The position numbers were made by a program, and so were the translations under genes. A DNA stretch of 7,820 nt from Chitinophagaceae bacterium UBA2791. Lineage in GTDB: Bacteria > Bacteroidota > Bacteroidia > Chitinophagales > Chitinophagaceae. Position 1 is the stretch's first letter, and every line of letters starts with the position of its first letter. Shown here one piece after another: positions 1 to 6,898 of this stretch. Under the pieces are notes generated by a model, which made no database searches, was not told the origin of the DNA, and worked only from the letters and a program-made list of their open reading frames with translations. Location of the stretch: positions 51,687 to 59,506 of the forward strand of contig DEHV01000002.1 of the NCBI GenBank assembly GCA_002352105.1. The letters are read 5' to 3'.

Positions 1-65
1 AAGTAAGTGATGATCTGCTGAGCATTGGAGCCTGCGCCTGAAGCAAAAATCGCAATTCGGATCAT
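1..65 (-). CDS. purN: Phosphoribosylglycinamide formyltransferase (GAR transformylase), N-terminal fragment
   Basis: This is a partial gene that starts at an ATG (bases 65-63 on the minus strand) and runs off the left edge, leaving 21 full codons. The translation begins MIRIAIFASGAGSNAQQII. It shows a hydrophobic first beta strand followed by the glycine-rich F-A-S-G-x-G-S-N loop, which binds the phosphate of glycinamide ribonucleotide in the PurN family. PurN is a cytoplasmic enzyme of purine synthesis that transfers a formyl group from 10-formyltetrahydrofolate to GAR. The identification rests on a short but very characteristic N-terminus; other formyltransferases of the same fold lack this exact SGxGSN start. 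The gene points away from the act operon, and the two share a 219-base intergenic region. The functional link to respiration is probably none beyond adjacency. Confidence 0.82.
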   Translation of the reverse strand, partial: MIRIAIFASGAGSNAQQIITY

Positions 66-105
66 AAATCAAAATTACGCTTAAATATCCGAGTTAAACC
101 ACCTG

Positions 106-125
106 ACAAATTAATGACAATTTGT
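106..125. promoter_or_regulatory. Inverted repeat overlapping a TGACAA direct repeat, possible operator
   Basis: A perfect 7-base inverted repeat, ACAAATT-N6-AATTTGT, lies between purN and actA. The same bases include two copies of TGACAA (104-109 and 115-120) whose starts are 11 bases apart, about one helical turn. This arrangement could suit a dimeric DNA-binding protein. No regulator is identified. The region is AT-rich, so chance is a real alternative. Confidence 0.25.
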
Positions 126-167
126 TCGTGAGGGTATGGCAAAATTTCATGAAACAGCTTGAAACCC

Positions 168-183
168 AAGCCAGTATTGGCTT
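168..183. promoter_or_regulatory. Small dyad upstream of the actA promoter, possible operator
   Basis: AAGCCA-N4-TGGCTT is a perfect 6-base inverted repeat with a 4-base centre, ending about 18 bases before the candidate -33 element. It is followed on the + strand by a run of seven A residues and then TTTTAA. It lacks a T-run on the 3' side of either strand, so it does not look like an intrinsic terminator. A binding site upstream of the promoter is possible but unproven. Confidence 0.22.
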
Positions 184-201
184 AAAAAAATTTTAACCAT
201 G

Positions 202-234
202 TTGATATATTGTTAAAATCCTGGCTTATTTTTG
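202..234 (+). promoter_or_regulatory. Candidate Bacteroidota-type promoter for the act operon
   Basis: TTG at 202-204 is followed after 22 bases by TATTTTTG at 227-234. This matches the Bacteroidota primary sigma factor pattern TTG-N(17-23)-TAnnTTTG exactly. A start of transcription near base 240 would give a leader of about 45 bases before the actA start codon. An A/T-rich tract (182-196) lies just upstream. The site sits in the only sizeable gap before the operon, which supports the assignment. It is inferred from pattern alone. Confidence 0.55.
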
Positions 235-268
235 CACCCAATCACCGGAGATTTTTCCACATAATTTG

Positions 269-284
269 ATCAGATTCAACTGAT
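269..284 (+). other. Short hairpin abutting the actA start codon
   Basis: ATCAG (269-273) can pair with CTGAT (280-284) across a 6-base loop, and the second arm touches the actA ATG. No Shine-Dalgarno sequence is visible in the leader; the nearest purine run, GGAGA at 247-251, is more than 30 bases from the start. The stem is only 5 bp and would be weak, so any effect on translation is speculative. Confidence 0.15.
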
Positions 285-1544
285 ATGATTGACCAAAGAC
301 CAGGTGTTAAAGCTCTCATTTCACTATTCTTTATCCTGTTATTTTCGTCGGCGTCTACCTTGCTGGCCCAGGATGGCGGAGCTATATTTCAGCAGAATTG
401 CGCTGCTTGTCACTCGATTAATAAGGATCTGACTGGTCCCAAGCTGGCCGGGTTTGAAGATCGCGGCCCCTGGAGCGACAGGAAGAAGCTGTATGAATGG
501 ATACATAATCCGGCTAAGTTCATGCAGACCGATCCCTATACGCAGCAGCTGAAAACCCAGTTTGGCAACGCTATGATGACCGGGTTTCCCCAACTGAGCG
601 AGGCGGAGATAGATGCAATGGTGGACTATATAAATAAGGCCGCCGCTGCGATCCCGGCAGCTCCCGCAGGAGGACAGGTAGTGGTAAAAGAGAGTTCGGA
701 TAATTCCATATTGTATGGAGTGCTTACGCTTATTCTTGCCGTCGTAGCCCTGATCATGCTGCAGGTAAACAGCAATCTTAAAAAGCTGGCGGATGATAAG
801 GAAGGCGTGCGATCCCAGGAGCCTGTTCCTTTTTACCGGAACAAGGCCTATATCGCGATGCTTACCCTGATCCTTTTTGTGATAGGCGGATATTATATCG
901 TTAAAGGAGCTATAGGATTGGGACGTTCGCAGAACTACCAGCCCGAGCAGCCCATCTTTTATTCCCATAAAGTGCATGCCGGGAATAACCAGATCAGTTG
1001 TCTTTACTGCCACGGCGGCGCGGAGAACGGGAAACATGCTAATATCCCCTCCGCAAATACCTGTATGAACTGTCATATGACCATCAGCGAGTACACCGGC
1101 GAAAAATTATTCCGCGAAGACGGCACGGAAGTGGATGGAACCGCGGAGATCCATAAACTTTATGAACACGCAGGATGGGACCCTGCCACCCGCTCTTATA
1201 CCGGTCCCGGAAAACCCATAGAATGGGTACAGATACATAGCCTTCCCGATCACGTATACTTTAACCACTCCCAGCACGTTGTAGCCGGTCAGGTGCAATG
1301 TCAGACCTGCCACGGAAATATCCAGGAAATGGATGAAGTGCATCAGTTTGCCGATCTCAGCATGGGCTGGTGTATTAACTGTCACCGGGAAAGCAAAGTG
1401 AATTTTGTGGATGCATCAGGCGAGAAAGGCAATCAGTTCTATAGCATTTATGAAAAATTTCATGACGAAATTAAGTCCGGAAAAAGGGATAGCGTGACCG
1501 TTAGTGATATAGGCGGACTGGAATGTCAGAAATGTCATTATTAA
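285..1544 (+). CDS. actA: ActA, multihaem cytochrome c subunit of alternative complex III with N-terminal monohaem domain
   Basis: Periplasmic electron-transfer subunit of ACIII, 419 residues, passing electrons from the ActB iron-sulfur clusters towards ActE and the terminal oxidase. Residues 8-28 form a signal peptide (hydrophobic core, then LLA-Q). A class I monohaem cytochrome c domain follows, with CAACH at 39-43 and a likely axial Met at 97 or 98 in MMTGFP. Membrane helices span about 142-160 and 188-206. The C-terminal part holds five CxxCH motifs at 239, 260, 339, 363 and 414, giving six haem sites in all. F-x-(x)-H-x-x-H segments at 225-231 and 326-331 probably supply distal haem ligands. 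The five-haem core matches the pentahaem ActA of characterised complexes, and the N-terminal domain is additional. The ATG at 285 is chosen because it places the signal peptide correctly. It is the first gene of the operon, 32 bases before actB. Confidence 0.93.
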   Translation: MIDQRPGVKALISLFFILLFSSASTLLAQDGGAIFQQNCAACHSINKDLTGPKLAGFEDRGPWSDRKKLYEWIHNPAKFMQTDPYTQQLKTQFGNAMMTGFPQLSEAEIDAMVDYINKAAAAIPAAPAGGQVVVKESSDNSILYGVLTLILAVVALIMLQVNSNLKKLADDKEGVRSQEPVPFYRNKAYIAMLTLILFVIGGYYIVKGAIGLGRSQNYQPEQPIFYSHKVHAGNNQISCLYCHGGAENGKHANIPSANTCMNCHMTISEYTGEKLFREDGTEVDGTAEIHKLYEHAGWDPATRSYTGPGKPIEWVQIHSLPDHVYFNHSQHVVAGQVQCQTCHGNIQEMDEVHQFADLSMGWCINCHRESKVNFVDASGEKGNQFYSIYEKFHDEIKSGKRDSVTVSDIGGLECQKCHY

Positions 1545-1576
1545 TCTCGTTCATGAATTGAGGAAAAAAACTAATT

Positions 1577-4500
1577 ATGGCTAACAAAAAGTACTGGCAA
1601 AGTTTTTCAGAATTCAATGAGAGCGAAGCATTTGAGAAACTCTCTGCGGATGAATTTAAGGAAGAGCTCACAGTAGAACCCCAAACAAACGGAGACGTTG
1701 AAAGTTCAGGTCCTTCCCGGAGGGATTTCTTAAAATATCTTGGATTTAGCACCGCTGCCGCCGCGATTGCCGCAAGCTGCGAAATTCCCATTAAAAAAGC
1801 TATCCCCTTTGTAAATAAACCGCAGGATATCACGCCGGGCGTTGCGGATTACTATGCCACTACCTATGTGGCCGGCGGCGACGCCATTCCCATCGTGGCT
1901 AAAGTAAGGGATGGACGTCCCATTAAGATCGAAGGCAATCTTTTATCTTCTTATTCAGAAGGAGGCACGACCGCCAAGGTACAGGCTTCCGTACTGGACC
2001 TCTATGATACATCCCGTCAGCGTTTTCCAATGGCCGACGGCAGCGCTATTGCCTGGGAGCAACTCGACCAGAAGGTTGCCGAGGCTCTAGGCGGACTCGG
2101 ATCCGCGCCTGTAGTATTGCTTACAGGAACGGTCAACTCCCCCTCCAGCCGGGCGGTTATCCAGGAATTTATCGCCCGTTATCCGGGCGGCAGGCATGTG
2201 CAGTACGACGCGATCTCTTATAGCGGACTGATCGCTGCTAACGAAGCGTCCTATGGTAAAAAAGCCATCCCCAGGTATCGTTTTGATAAGGCTTCGGTGA
2301 TCGTAAGCCTTGGCGCAGACTTTTTAGGGACCTGGCTGGACCCGGTCCGGTTCCAACGCGATTATTCCTCAAATCGCAGGATAACCCCCGCTAACCCCAC
2401 GCTTAGCAAACACTACCAGTTTGAAAGCGCGCTTAGCATGACCGGCGCAAATGCCGATGAACGTTTTACGCACAGGCCCTCGGAAACCGGCGCTGTTGCT
2501 ATCGCTTTGCTGAATGCGGTAAATGGCGGGGCTGTTACCGGTATCGCCAGCGAAAAGCTGAAAAACGGAATTGAAAAAGTGGCGGCAGACCTGAAAGCGG
2601 CAAATGGTTCGTCGCTCGTGGTTTGCAATAGCAACAATCCCCATATACAGGTTATTGTCAACGCCATCAACGAAGCCATTGGCGCCAACGGAAAAACGGT
2701 CGACTGGAGTACCTTGCTGCAGACAAAGCAAGGGCTCGACAGCGAATTTGCTTCCCTGGTTTCCGATATGGAAGCCGGAAGGGTCGGCGCCTTGATCGTT
2801 AATGATGTAAACCCCGCCTACGATTATCACGACGCCAAACGCTTTGCCGAAGCTTTAAAGAAATGCAAGGTATCTATAGCATTGAGTTATAAACTGGATG
2901 AGACTGCCGATCTGTGCAAATACAGCGCGCCGGTGCATCATTTTCTGGAAAGTTGGGGCGATGCAGAGCCTGTTTCCGGCTATACCAGCATGATCCAGCC
3001 TACCATCGCGCCTTTGTTCTCAACAAGGCAATACCAGGACAGCTTGCTCAAATGGAGCGGCAGCGCCACTTCATACGAAACCTATTTCCGCGATTTCTGG
3101 ACCAAAAAGTTAGGCGGTTATGAAACCTACGCCAAGGCCCTGCAGGAAGGCGTCGTTGAAACTGCCCCTGCGGGTTTGTCGACAGCTATATTCAATGCTG
3201 CCGCTACCGGCGCAGCAGTATCGGCGGTGGAAGGATTGCCCAAGGGCGGAGCGATAGAACTGGCGCTTTATGAAAATGTCGCCATGGGCGACGGCCGCCA
3301 GGCGAATAACCCCTGGTTGCAGGAGTTGCCCGACCCCATTACCAAAGCGGTTTGGGATAATTATGCCATTGTATCGCCTAAATATGGAAAGGAAGTACTC
3401 GGTATTGACCTGAGCAGACAGAGAGATGCGGACAACTATGAAGTGCATCCGGATAAGCCCGTGGTGAGCATAAAAGCGGGCGATAAGGAAATATCCTTGC
3501 CGGCGCTTATCATTCCCGGGATGAATGACGATACTATAGCCATAGCGCTGGGTTATGGAAGAAGAAGCGCCAGCAACGACGATGAGGATACTGCTAAAAA
3601 AATAGGCCGCGCGGTAGTGGGAGCCGGTAAGAATGCGTTCGTATTCGCCTGGTTCAATGGAACAACCGTTGAACGCGCCGTTGCCGACGTTGCCGTTTCC
3701 AAGACTGGCCAGACGTATAAGGTAGCCCAGAACCAGACGCATAATTCATATGAAGGAAGAACAAACGTCGTTAAGGAATTAACGCTGGAAGAATTTAAAG
3801 CCAATCCCAATACCATATTGGATGAACGGGCGCATGAATTAAAGCCCTGGGGCGGCCTGGAAAATTTTGAAGAGGAAGGATCTCCCTATCCTGTATACGA
3901 TCACCCCGGTCCCAAATGGGGCATGTCCATTGACCTGAACAGCTGTTTTGGTTGCGGCGCCTGCGTGGTGGCCTGCTCGGCAGAAAACAATGTGCCGGTG
4001 GTCGGTAAGAACGAAGTATTGAGATTCCACGATATGCATTGGTTGCGGATCGATCGCTATTTCAGCGGAAATCCCAACGATCCGGAATCCATCCAGACGG
4101 TTTTCCAACCCATGCTTTGTCAGCATTGCGATAATGCTCCCTGTGAAAACGTTTGCCCGGTTGCGGCTACCAGTCATAGTTCGGAAGGGATCAACCAGAT
4201 GATCTATAACCGTTGTATCGGCACCCGCTATTGCGCGAATAACTGTCCGTATAAGGTCCGCCGTTTCAACTGGGCGGATTATACGGGAGCGGACAGCTTT
4301 AAAAGCAACCAGCAGATCAGCGGCGTCGGCGCCCTGAATGATGCGGTGCTGATGATGAACGACGAGCTCACCCGCATGGTATTGAATCCCGACGTTACCG
4401 TTCGCAGCCGCGGGGTAATGGAAAAATGTTCATTCTGTATTCAGCGTCAGCAGGAAGGAAAGCTGAGGGCCAAGAAGGAAAATCGTCCGCTGGCAGACAG

Positions 4501-4747
4501 CGATTCAAGCGTTGCCTGCGCTACAGCCTGCCCGGCAGACGCTATCATATTTGGAAATGTGAACGACAAATCCAGCATGGTCAGCAAGGTTAGAGCAGAG
4601 AATAAAAACAGGCTGTATTATGCGTTGGAGCAAATTCACACCCTGCCCAATGTGAACTATCTGGCCAAGGTGAGGAACTCCGCTACTGCCGGCGATATTG
4701 TAAGGAAAGATGTTAACGCATCGCATTCGGCGACAGAAAGTCATTAA
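1577..4747 (+). CDS. actB: ActB, Tat-exported molybdopterin-oxidoreductase-like and iron-sulfur subunit of alternative complex III
   Basis: Large periplasmic subunit, 1056 residues. Residues 1-46 are the acidic extension typical of Bacteroidota 'TAT-variant-translocated' molybdopterin oxidoreductases. A twin-arginine motif SRRDFLK (47-53) and hydrophobic stretch follow, ending in Cys68 within IAASC, a possible lipidation site. Residues about 85-760 resemble a molybdopterin oxidoreductase; this domain is known to lack the molybdenum cofactor in ACIII, and no N-terminal iron-sulfur motif precedes it here. Residues 780-1000 form a ferredoxin-like domain with four cluster motifs: C790/793/796/800, C848/851/856/860, C880/886/890 with Thr883 in place of a Cys, and C951/954/981/985. 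The Thr fits one [3Fe-4S] and three [4Fe-4S] clusters. The domain passes electrons from quinol at ActC to ActA. An AGGA about a dozen bases upstream is a weak ribosome site. The start is supported by the family-typical KKYW opening. Confidence 0.95.
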   Translation: MANKKYWQSFSEFNESEAFEKLSADEFKEELTVEPQTNGDVESSGPSRRDFLKYLGFSTAAAAIAASCEIPIKKAIPFVNKPQDITPGVADYYATTYVAGGDAIPIVAKVRDGRPIKIEGNLLSSYSEGGTTAKVQASVLDLYDTSRQRFPMADGSAIAWEQLDQKVAEALGGLGSAPVVLLTGTVNSPSSRAVIQEFIARYPGGRHVQYDAISYSGLIAANEASYGKKAIPRYRFDKASVIVSLGADFLGTWLDPVRFQRDYSSNRRITPANPTLSKHYQFESALSMTGANADERFTHRPSETGAVAIALLNAVNGGAVTGIASEKLKNGIEKVAADLKAANGSSLVVCNSNNPHIQVIVNAINEAIGANGKTVDWSTLLQTKQGLDSEFASLVSDMEAGRVGALIVNDVNPAYDYHDAKRFAEALKKCKVSIALSYKLDETADLCKYSAPVHHFLESWGDAEPVSGYTSMIQPTIAPLFSTRQYQDSLLKWSGSATSYETYFRDFWTKKLGGYETYAKALQEGVVETAPAGLSTAIFNAAATGAAVSAVEGLPKGGAIELALYENVAMGDGRQANNPWLQELPDPITKAVWDNYAIVSPKYGKEVLGIDLSRQRDADNYEVHPDKPVVSIKAGDKEISLPALIIPGMNDDTIAIALGYGRRSASNDDEDTAKKIGRAVVGAGKNAFVFAWFNGTTVERAVADVAVSKTGQTYKVAQNQTHNSYEGRTNVVKELTLEEFKANPNTILDERAHELKPWGGLENFEEEGSPYPVYDHPGPKWGMSIDLNSCFGCGACVVACSAENNVPVVGKNEVLRFHDMHWLRIDRYFSGNPNDPESIQTVFQPMLCQHCDNAPCENVCPVAATSHSSEGINQMIYNRCIGTRYCANNCPYKVRRFNWADYTGADSFKSNQQISGVGALNDAVLMMNDELTRMVLNPDVTVRSRGVMEKCSFCIQRQQEGKLRAKKENRPLADSDSSVACATACPADAIIFGNVNDKSSMVSKVRAENKNRLYYALEQIHTLPNVNYLAKVRNSATAGDIVRKDVNASHSATESH

Positions 4748-4797
4748 TAACTGTAGTCTTAAAGCATATATAAGAGATACGAACAAAGCTGAATATT

Positions 4798-6249
4798 ATG
4801 GCATCATTAAAATACGAATCACAGGTAAGGCCCCCGCTGGTGGATGGCGATAAAAATTATCACCAGATAACGGAAGATATTGTCCGTCCCATTGAGGCCA
4901 ATCCAAGCCGTTTGTGGTGGATCGGATTTCTGATATCTGTTGCCTTGCTAATGTTCGGGGTTTATTCCATCTATCGCGAATTGGTTTATGGAACGGGTCA
5001 GTGGAACCTGAATAAAACGATCGGATGGGGATGGGATATTACCAATTTCGTATGGTGGGTAGGTATCGGCCATGCCGGTACGCTTATCTCGGCAATCTTA
5101 TTATTGTTCAGGCAGGGATGGCGCACAGGGGTTAACCGCGCCGCGGAAGCGATGACGATCTTTGCGGTAATCTGCGCAGGCCAGTTTCCGATCTGGCATA
5201 TGGGTAGGGTATGGATGGCGTTTTTTGTATTTCCTTATCCCAATACCCGCGGTCCTTTATGGGTTAACTTCAACTCTCCCCTGCTTTGGGACGTATTTGC
5301 GATCTCTACTTATTTTACGGTTTCCTTATTGTTCTGGTATTCCGGGCTTTTACCCGACCTCGCCACCGTGCGGGACAGGGCAAAGCTGAAATGGAGAAAG
5401 TTCATGTATGGCCTGCTCTCCTTCGGATGGACAGGTTCTACCAAACACTGGCAGCGCCATGAAAGTCTTTCTCTGGTTCTTGCAGGGTTAAGCACGCCCC
5501 TGGTATTGTCGGTGCATACCGTGGTATCCTTCGACTTTGCCACCTCGGTGATACCCGGATGGCATACGACCATCTTCCCTCCCTATTTTGTCGCGGGAGC
5601 GATCTTCTCGGGGTTTGCAATGGTGCAGACGCTCCTGGTCGTCACCCGGAAAGTGCTGAACCTCCAGGAATACATCACGCTAGAGCATATCGAAGTGATG
5701 AATAAGGTAATTGTGTTAACGGGATCCATAGTGGGGATCGCCTATCTGACGGAGTTGTTTGTGGCCTGGTATGGCCAGAACCCTTACGAGATGTGGGCAT
5801 TCATGGAAAACCGCGCCAACCCCTTCAGTCCTTACGGATGGAGCTATTTCCTGATGATGAGTTGTAACGTGCTTTCTCCCCAGATATTCTGGTTCCGGAA
5901 GATGAGAAGAAACCTGACCGTAACTTTCTTTATGTCGGTGATCGTGAATATCGGGATGTGGTTTGAACGTTTTGTGATCATTGTAACTTCTATATACAGG
6001 GATTATCTGCCCAGCAGCTGGAGTACTTATTATACGCCGACCATATGGGAGATCGGGTTCTATCTCGGAACATTCGGGTTGTTCTTCACCTGTTATTTCC
6101 TGTTCTCGAAGTTCTTCCCTGTGATCGCAATCGCCGAGATCAAACATATTCTGAAAAAATCAGGAGATAGTTATAAACGGAACATGGACCCCATTGAACG
6201 GCAAGGAACTGATGAAATGTATCATGAGGCGCATGCCGGACACCATTAA
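4798..6249 (+). CDS. actC: ActC, NrfD/PsrC-like quinol-binding membrane subunit of alternative complex III
   Basis: Integral membrane protein of 483 residues in the NrfD (polysulfide reductase PsrC) family. About ten membrane helices can be drawn, roughly at 38-58, 79-103, 118-143, 163-183, 224-246, 258-282, 303-325, 345-365, 374-398 and 417-440. In ACIII this subunit oxidises menaquinol near the periplasmic face and hands electrons to ActB; it is also a candidate for proton movement. Polar residues within or beside helices that may line the quinol site are His134 (IWHMGR), Asp165 (LLWD), His240 and Asp246 (VHTVVSFD); this choice is inferred from the family, not proven. The N-terminus is cytoplasmic and carries no signal peptide. 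The C-terminus ends in a His-rich tail (HEAHAGHH, 476-483). It begins 50 bases after actB, and no strong Shine-Dalgarno sequence is seen. Confidence 0.94.
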   Translation: MASLKYESQVRPPLVDGDKNYHQITEDIVRPIEANPSRLWWIGFLISVALLMFGVYSIYRELVYGTGQWNLNKTIGWGWDITNFVWWVGIGHAGTLISAILLLFRQGWRTGVNRAAEAMTIFAVICAGQFPIWHMGRVWMAFFVFPYPNTRGPLWVNFNSPLLWDVFAISTYFTVSLLFWYSGLLPDLATVRDRAKLKWRKFMYGLLSFGWTGSTKHWQRHESLSLVLAGLSTPLVLSVHTVVSFDFATSVIPGWHTTIFPPYFVAGAIFSGFAMVQTLLVVTRKVLNLQEYITLEHIEVMNKVIVLTGSIVGIAYLTELFVAWYGQNPYEMWAFMENRANPFSPYGWSYFLMMSCNVLSPQIFWFRKMRRNLTVTFFMSVIVNIGMWFERFVIIVTSIYRDYLPSSWSTYYTPTIWEIGFYLGTFGLFFTCYFLFSKFFPVIAIAEIKHILKKSGDSYKRNMDPIERQGTDEMYHEAHAGHH

Positions 6250-6252
6250 TAA

Positions 6253-6279
6253 TGAATCTTAATTTTGAATCTTCAATTT
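6253..6279 (+). repeat. Imperfect 13-base tandem repeat between actC and actD
   Basis: TGAATCTT occurs at 6253-6260 and 6266-6273, followed by AATTT and CAATTT respectively, giving two near-identical units of 13 and 14 bases. They fill almost the whole actC-actD gap. This is most simply a small slippage duplication; no function is evident. Confidence 0.5.
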
Positions 6280-6286
6280 CAGGAGA

Positions 6287-6871
6287 ATGGCTATAAAAAA
6301 ATTTGTTGTCGGTTGTTTTGATGAGGAAGGCGCGTTATTTGACGCGGTGAAAAGCGTCCGCAGATCAGGATATAAGATCCATGACGTATATACTCCATTT
6401 CCTATTCATGGACTCGACAAGGCATTGGGACTAAGAGATACAAGCATACACACGGCGGGCTTTATCTACGGCGCAACAGGCACAACGGTAGCCCTTGGAT
6501 TTATTTCATGGATCTTTACGGCAGACTGGCCGCTGAACCTGGGGGGCAAACCGCATTTTGCCTTGCCGGCCTGGATACCCATCATGTTTGAGCTTACCGT
6601 ATTATTTGCCGCCGTAGGCATGGTGCTCACTTTTTGTTATCTCTGCCAGTTGGCGCCATTTGTTAAGAAACATCATTTTCATCCAAGATCCACCGATGAT
6701 CTTTTTGCAATGGTAATAGATTGCTCTGCAAAGAATAATGATTCGGAAGTAAGCGGTTTCCTTGAAAGCCTGGGCGCAAAAGAAGTAAATGTCCAAGAAG
6801 CGGAAGACGGATGGTGGCTTGGAAGATATGACAAGGAACAAACATTACTGGCAGAAGGAAACCCGGTATAG
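6287..6871 (+). CDS. actD: ActD, DUF3341 membrane subunit of alternative complex III
   Basis: Membrane protein of 194 residues in the DUF3341 family, near the usual size for ActD. Residues 1-50 form a soluble domain that begins with a beta strand (KKFVVGCFDEE) and contains the family-like segment KIHDVYTPFPIHGLDKALGL. Two membrane helices follow at about 56-77 and 94-120, and then a soluble C-terminal domain of about 75 residues. In solved ACIII complexes ActD is a structural subunit packed against the membrane core, has no cofactor and faces the cytoplasm with its soluble parts. No cofactor motif is visible here. The purine run AGGAG at 6281-6285 is only one base from the ATG, closer than a normal Shine-Dalgarno sequence, yet there is no better in-frame start because the conserved N-terminal strand begins at once. 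The gap to actC is 37 bases. Confidence 0.92.
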   Translation: MAIKKFVVGCFDEEGALFDAVKSVRRSGYKIHDVYTPFPIHGLDKALGLRDTSIHTAGFIYGATGTTVALGFISWIFTADWPLNLGGKPHFALPAWIPIMFELTVLFAAVGMVLTFCYLCQLAPFVKKHHFHPRSTDDLFAMVIDCSAKNNDSEVSGFLESLGAKEVNVQEAEDGWWLGRYDKEQTLLAEGNPV

Positions 6872-6898
6872 GAATGATTAAAACTTTATGAAAAGCAA

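Noticed and set aside
70..77. Minus-strand TAATTTTG as a promoter element for purN
   Set aside because: It matches TAnnTTTG, but it ends only five bases before the purN ATG and has no TTG at the right spacing, so transcription would start at or after the start codon.
168..196. Intrinsic terminator formed by the AAGCCA/TGGCTT stem and the A/T tract
   Set aside because: The stem is followed on the + strand by A residues rather than T residues, and on the minus strand no T-run follows it. No gene ends nearby to need a terminator.
339..1076. Long open frame of 245 codons on the minus strand inside actA
   Set aside because: It lies fully antisense to a gene with clear haem motifs, its translation matches no family I recognise, and it lacks its own leader. 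It is a shadow of actA codon usage.
3110..3742. Open frame of 210 codons on the minus strand inside actB
   Set aside because: It is antisense to the well-supported ActB coding sequence, and its translation has no recognisable domain. Other antisense frames at 2369-2830, 3839-4177 and 5716-6147 were rejected for the same reason.
1577..4747. ActB as an active molybdenum enzyme such as a formate dehydrogenase or polysulfide reductase
   Set aside because: The N-terminal iron-sulfur motif of catalytic relatives is missing, and the fusion to a ferredoxin domain plus the act gene order mark it as ActB, whose large domain is known to lack the cofactor.
4748..4797. Internal promoter in the 50-base actB-actC gap
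   Set aside because: The gap is A/T-rich but has no TAnnTTTG element, and the operon spacing gives no reason to expect one.
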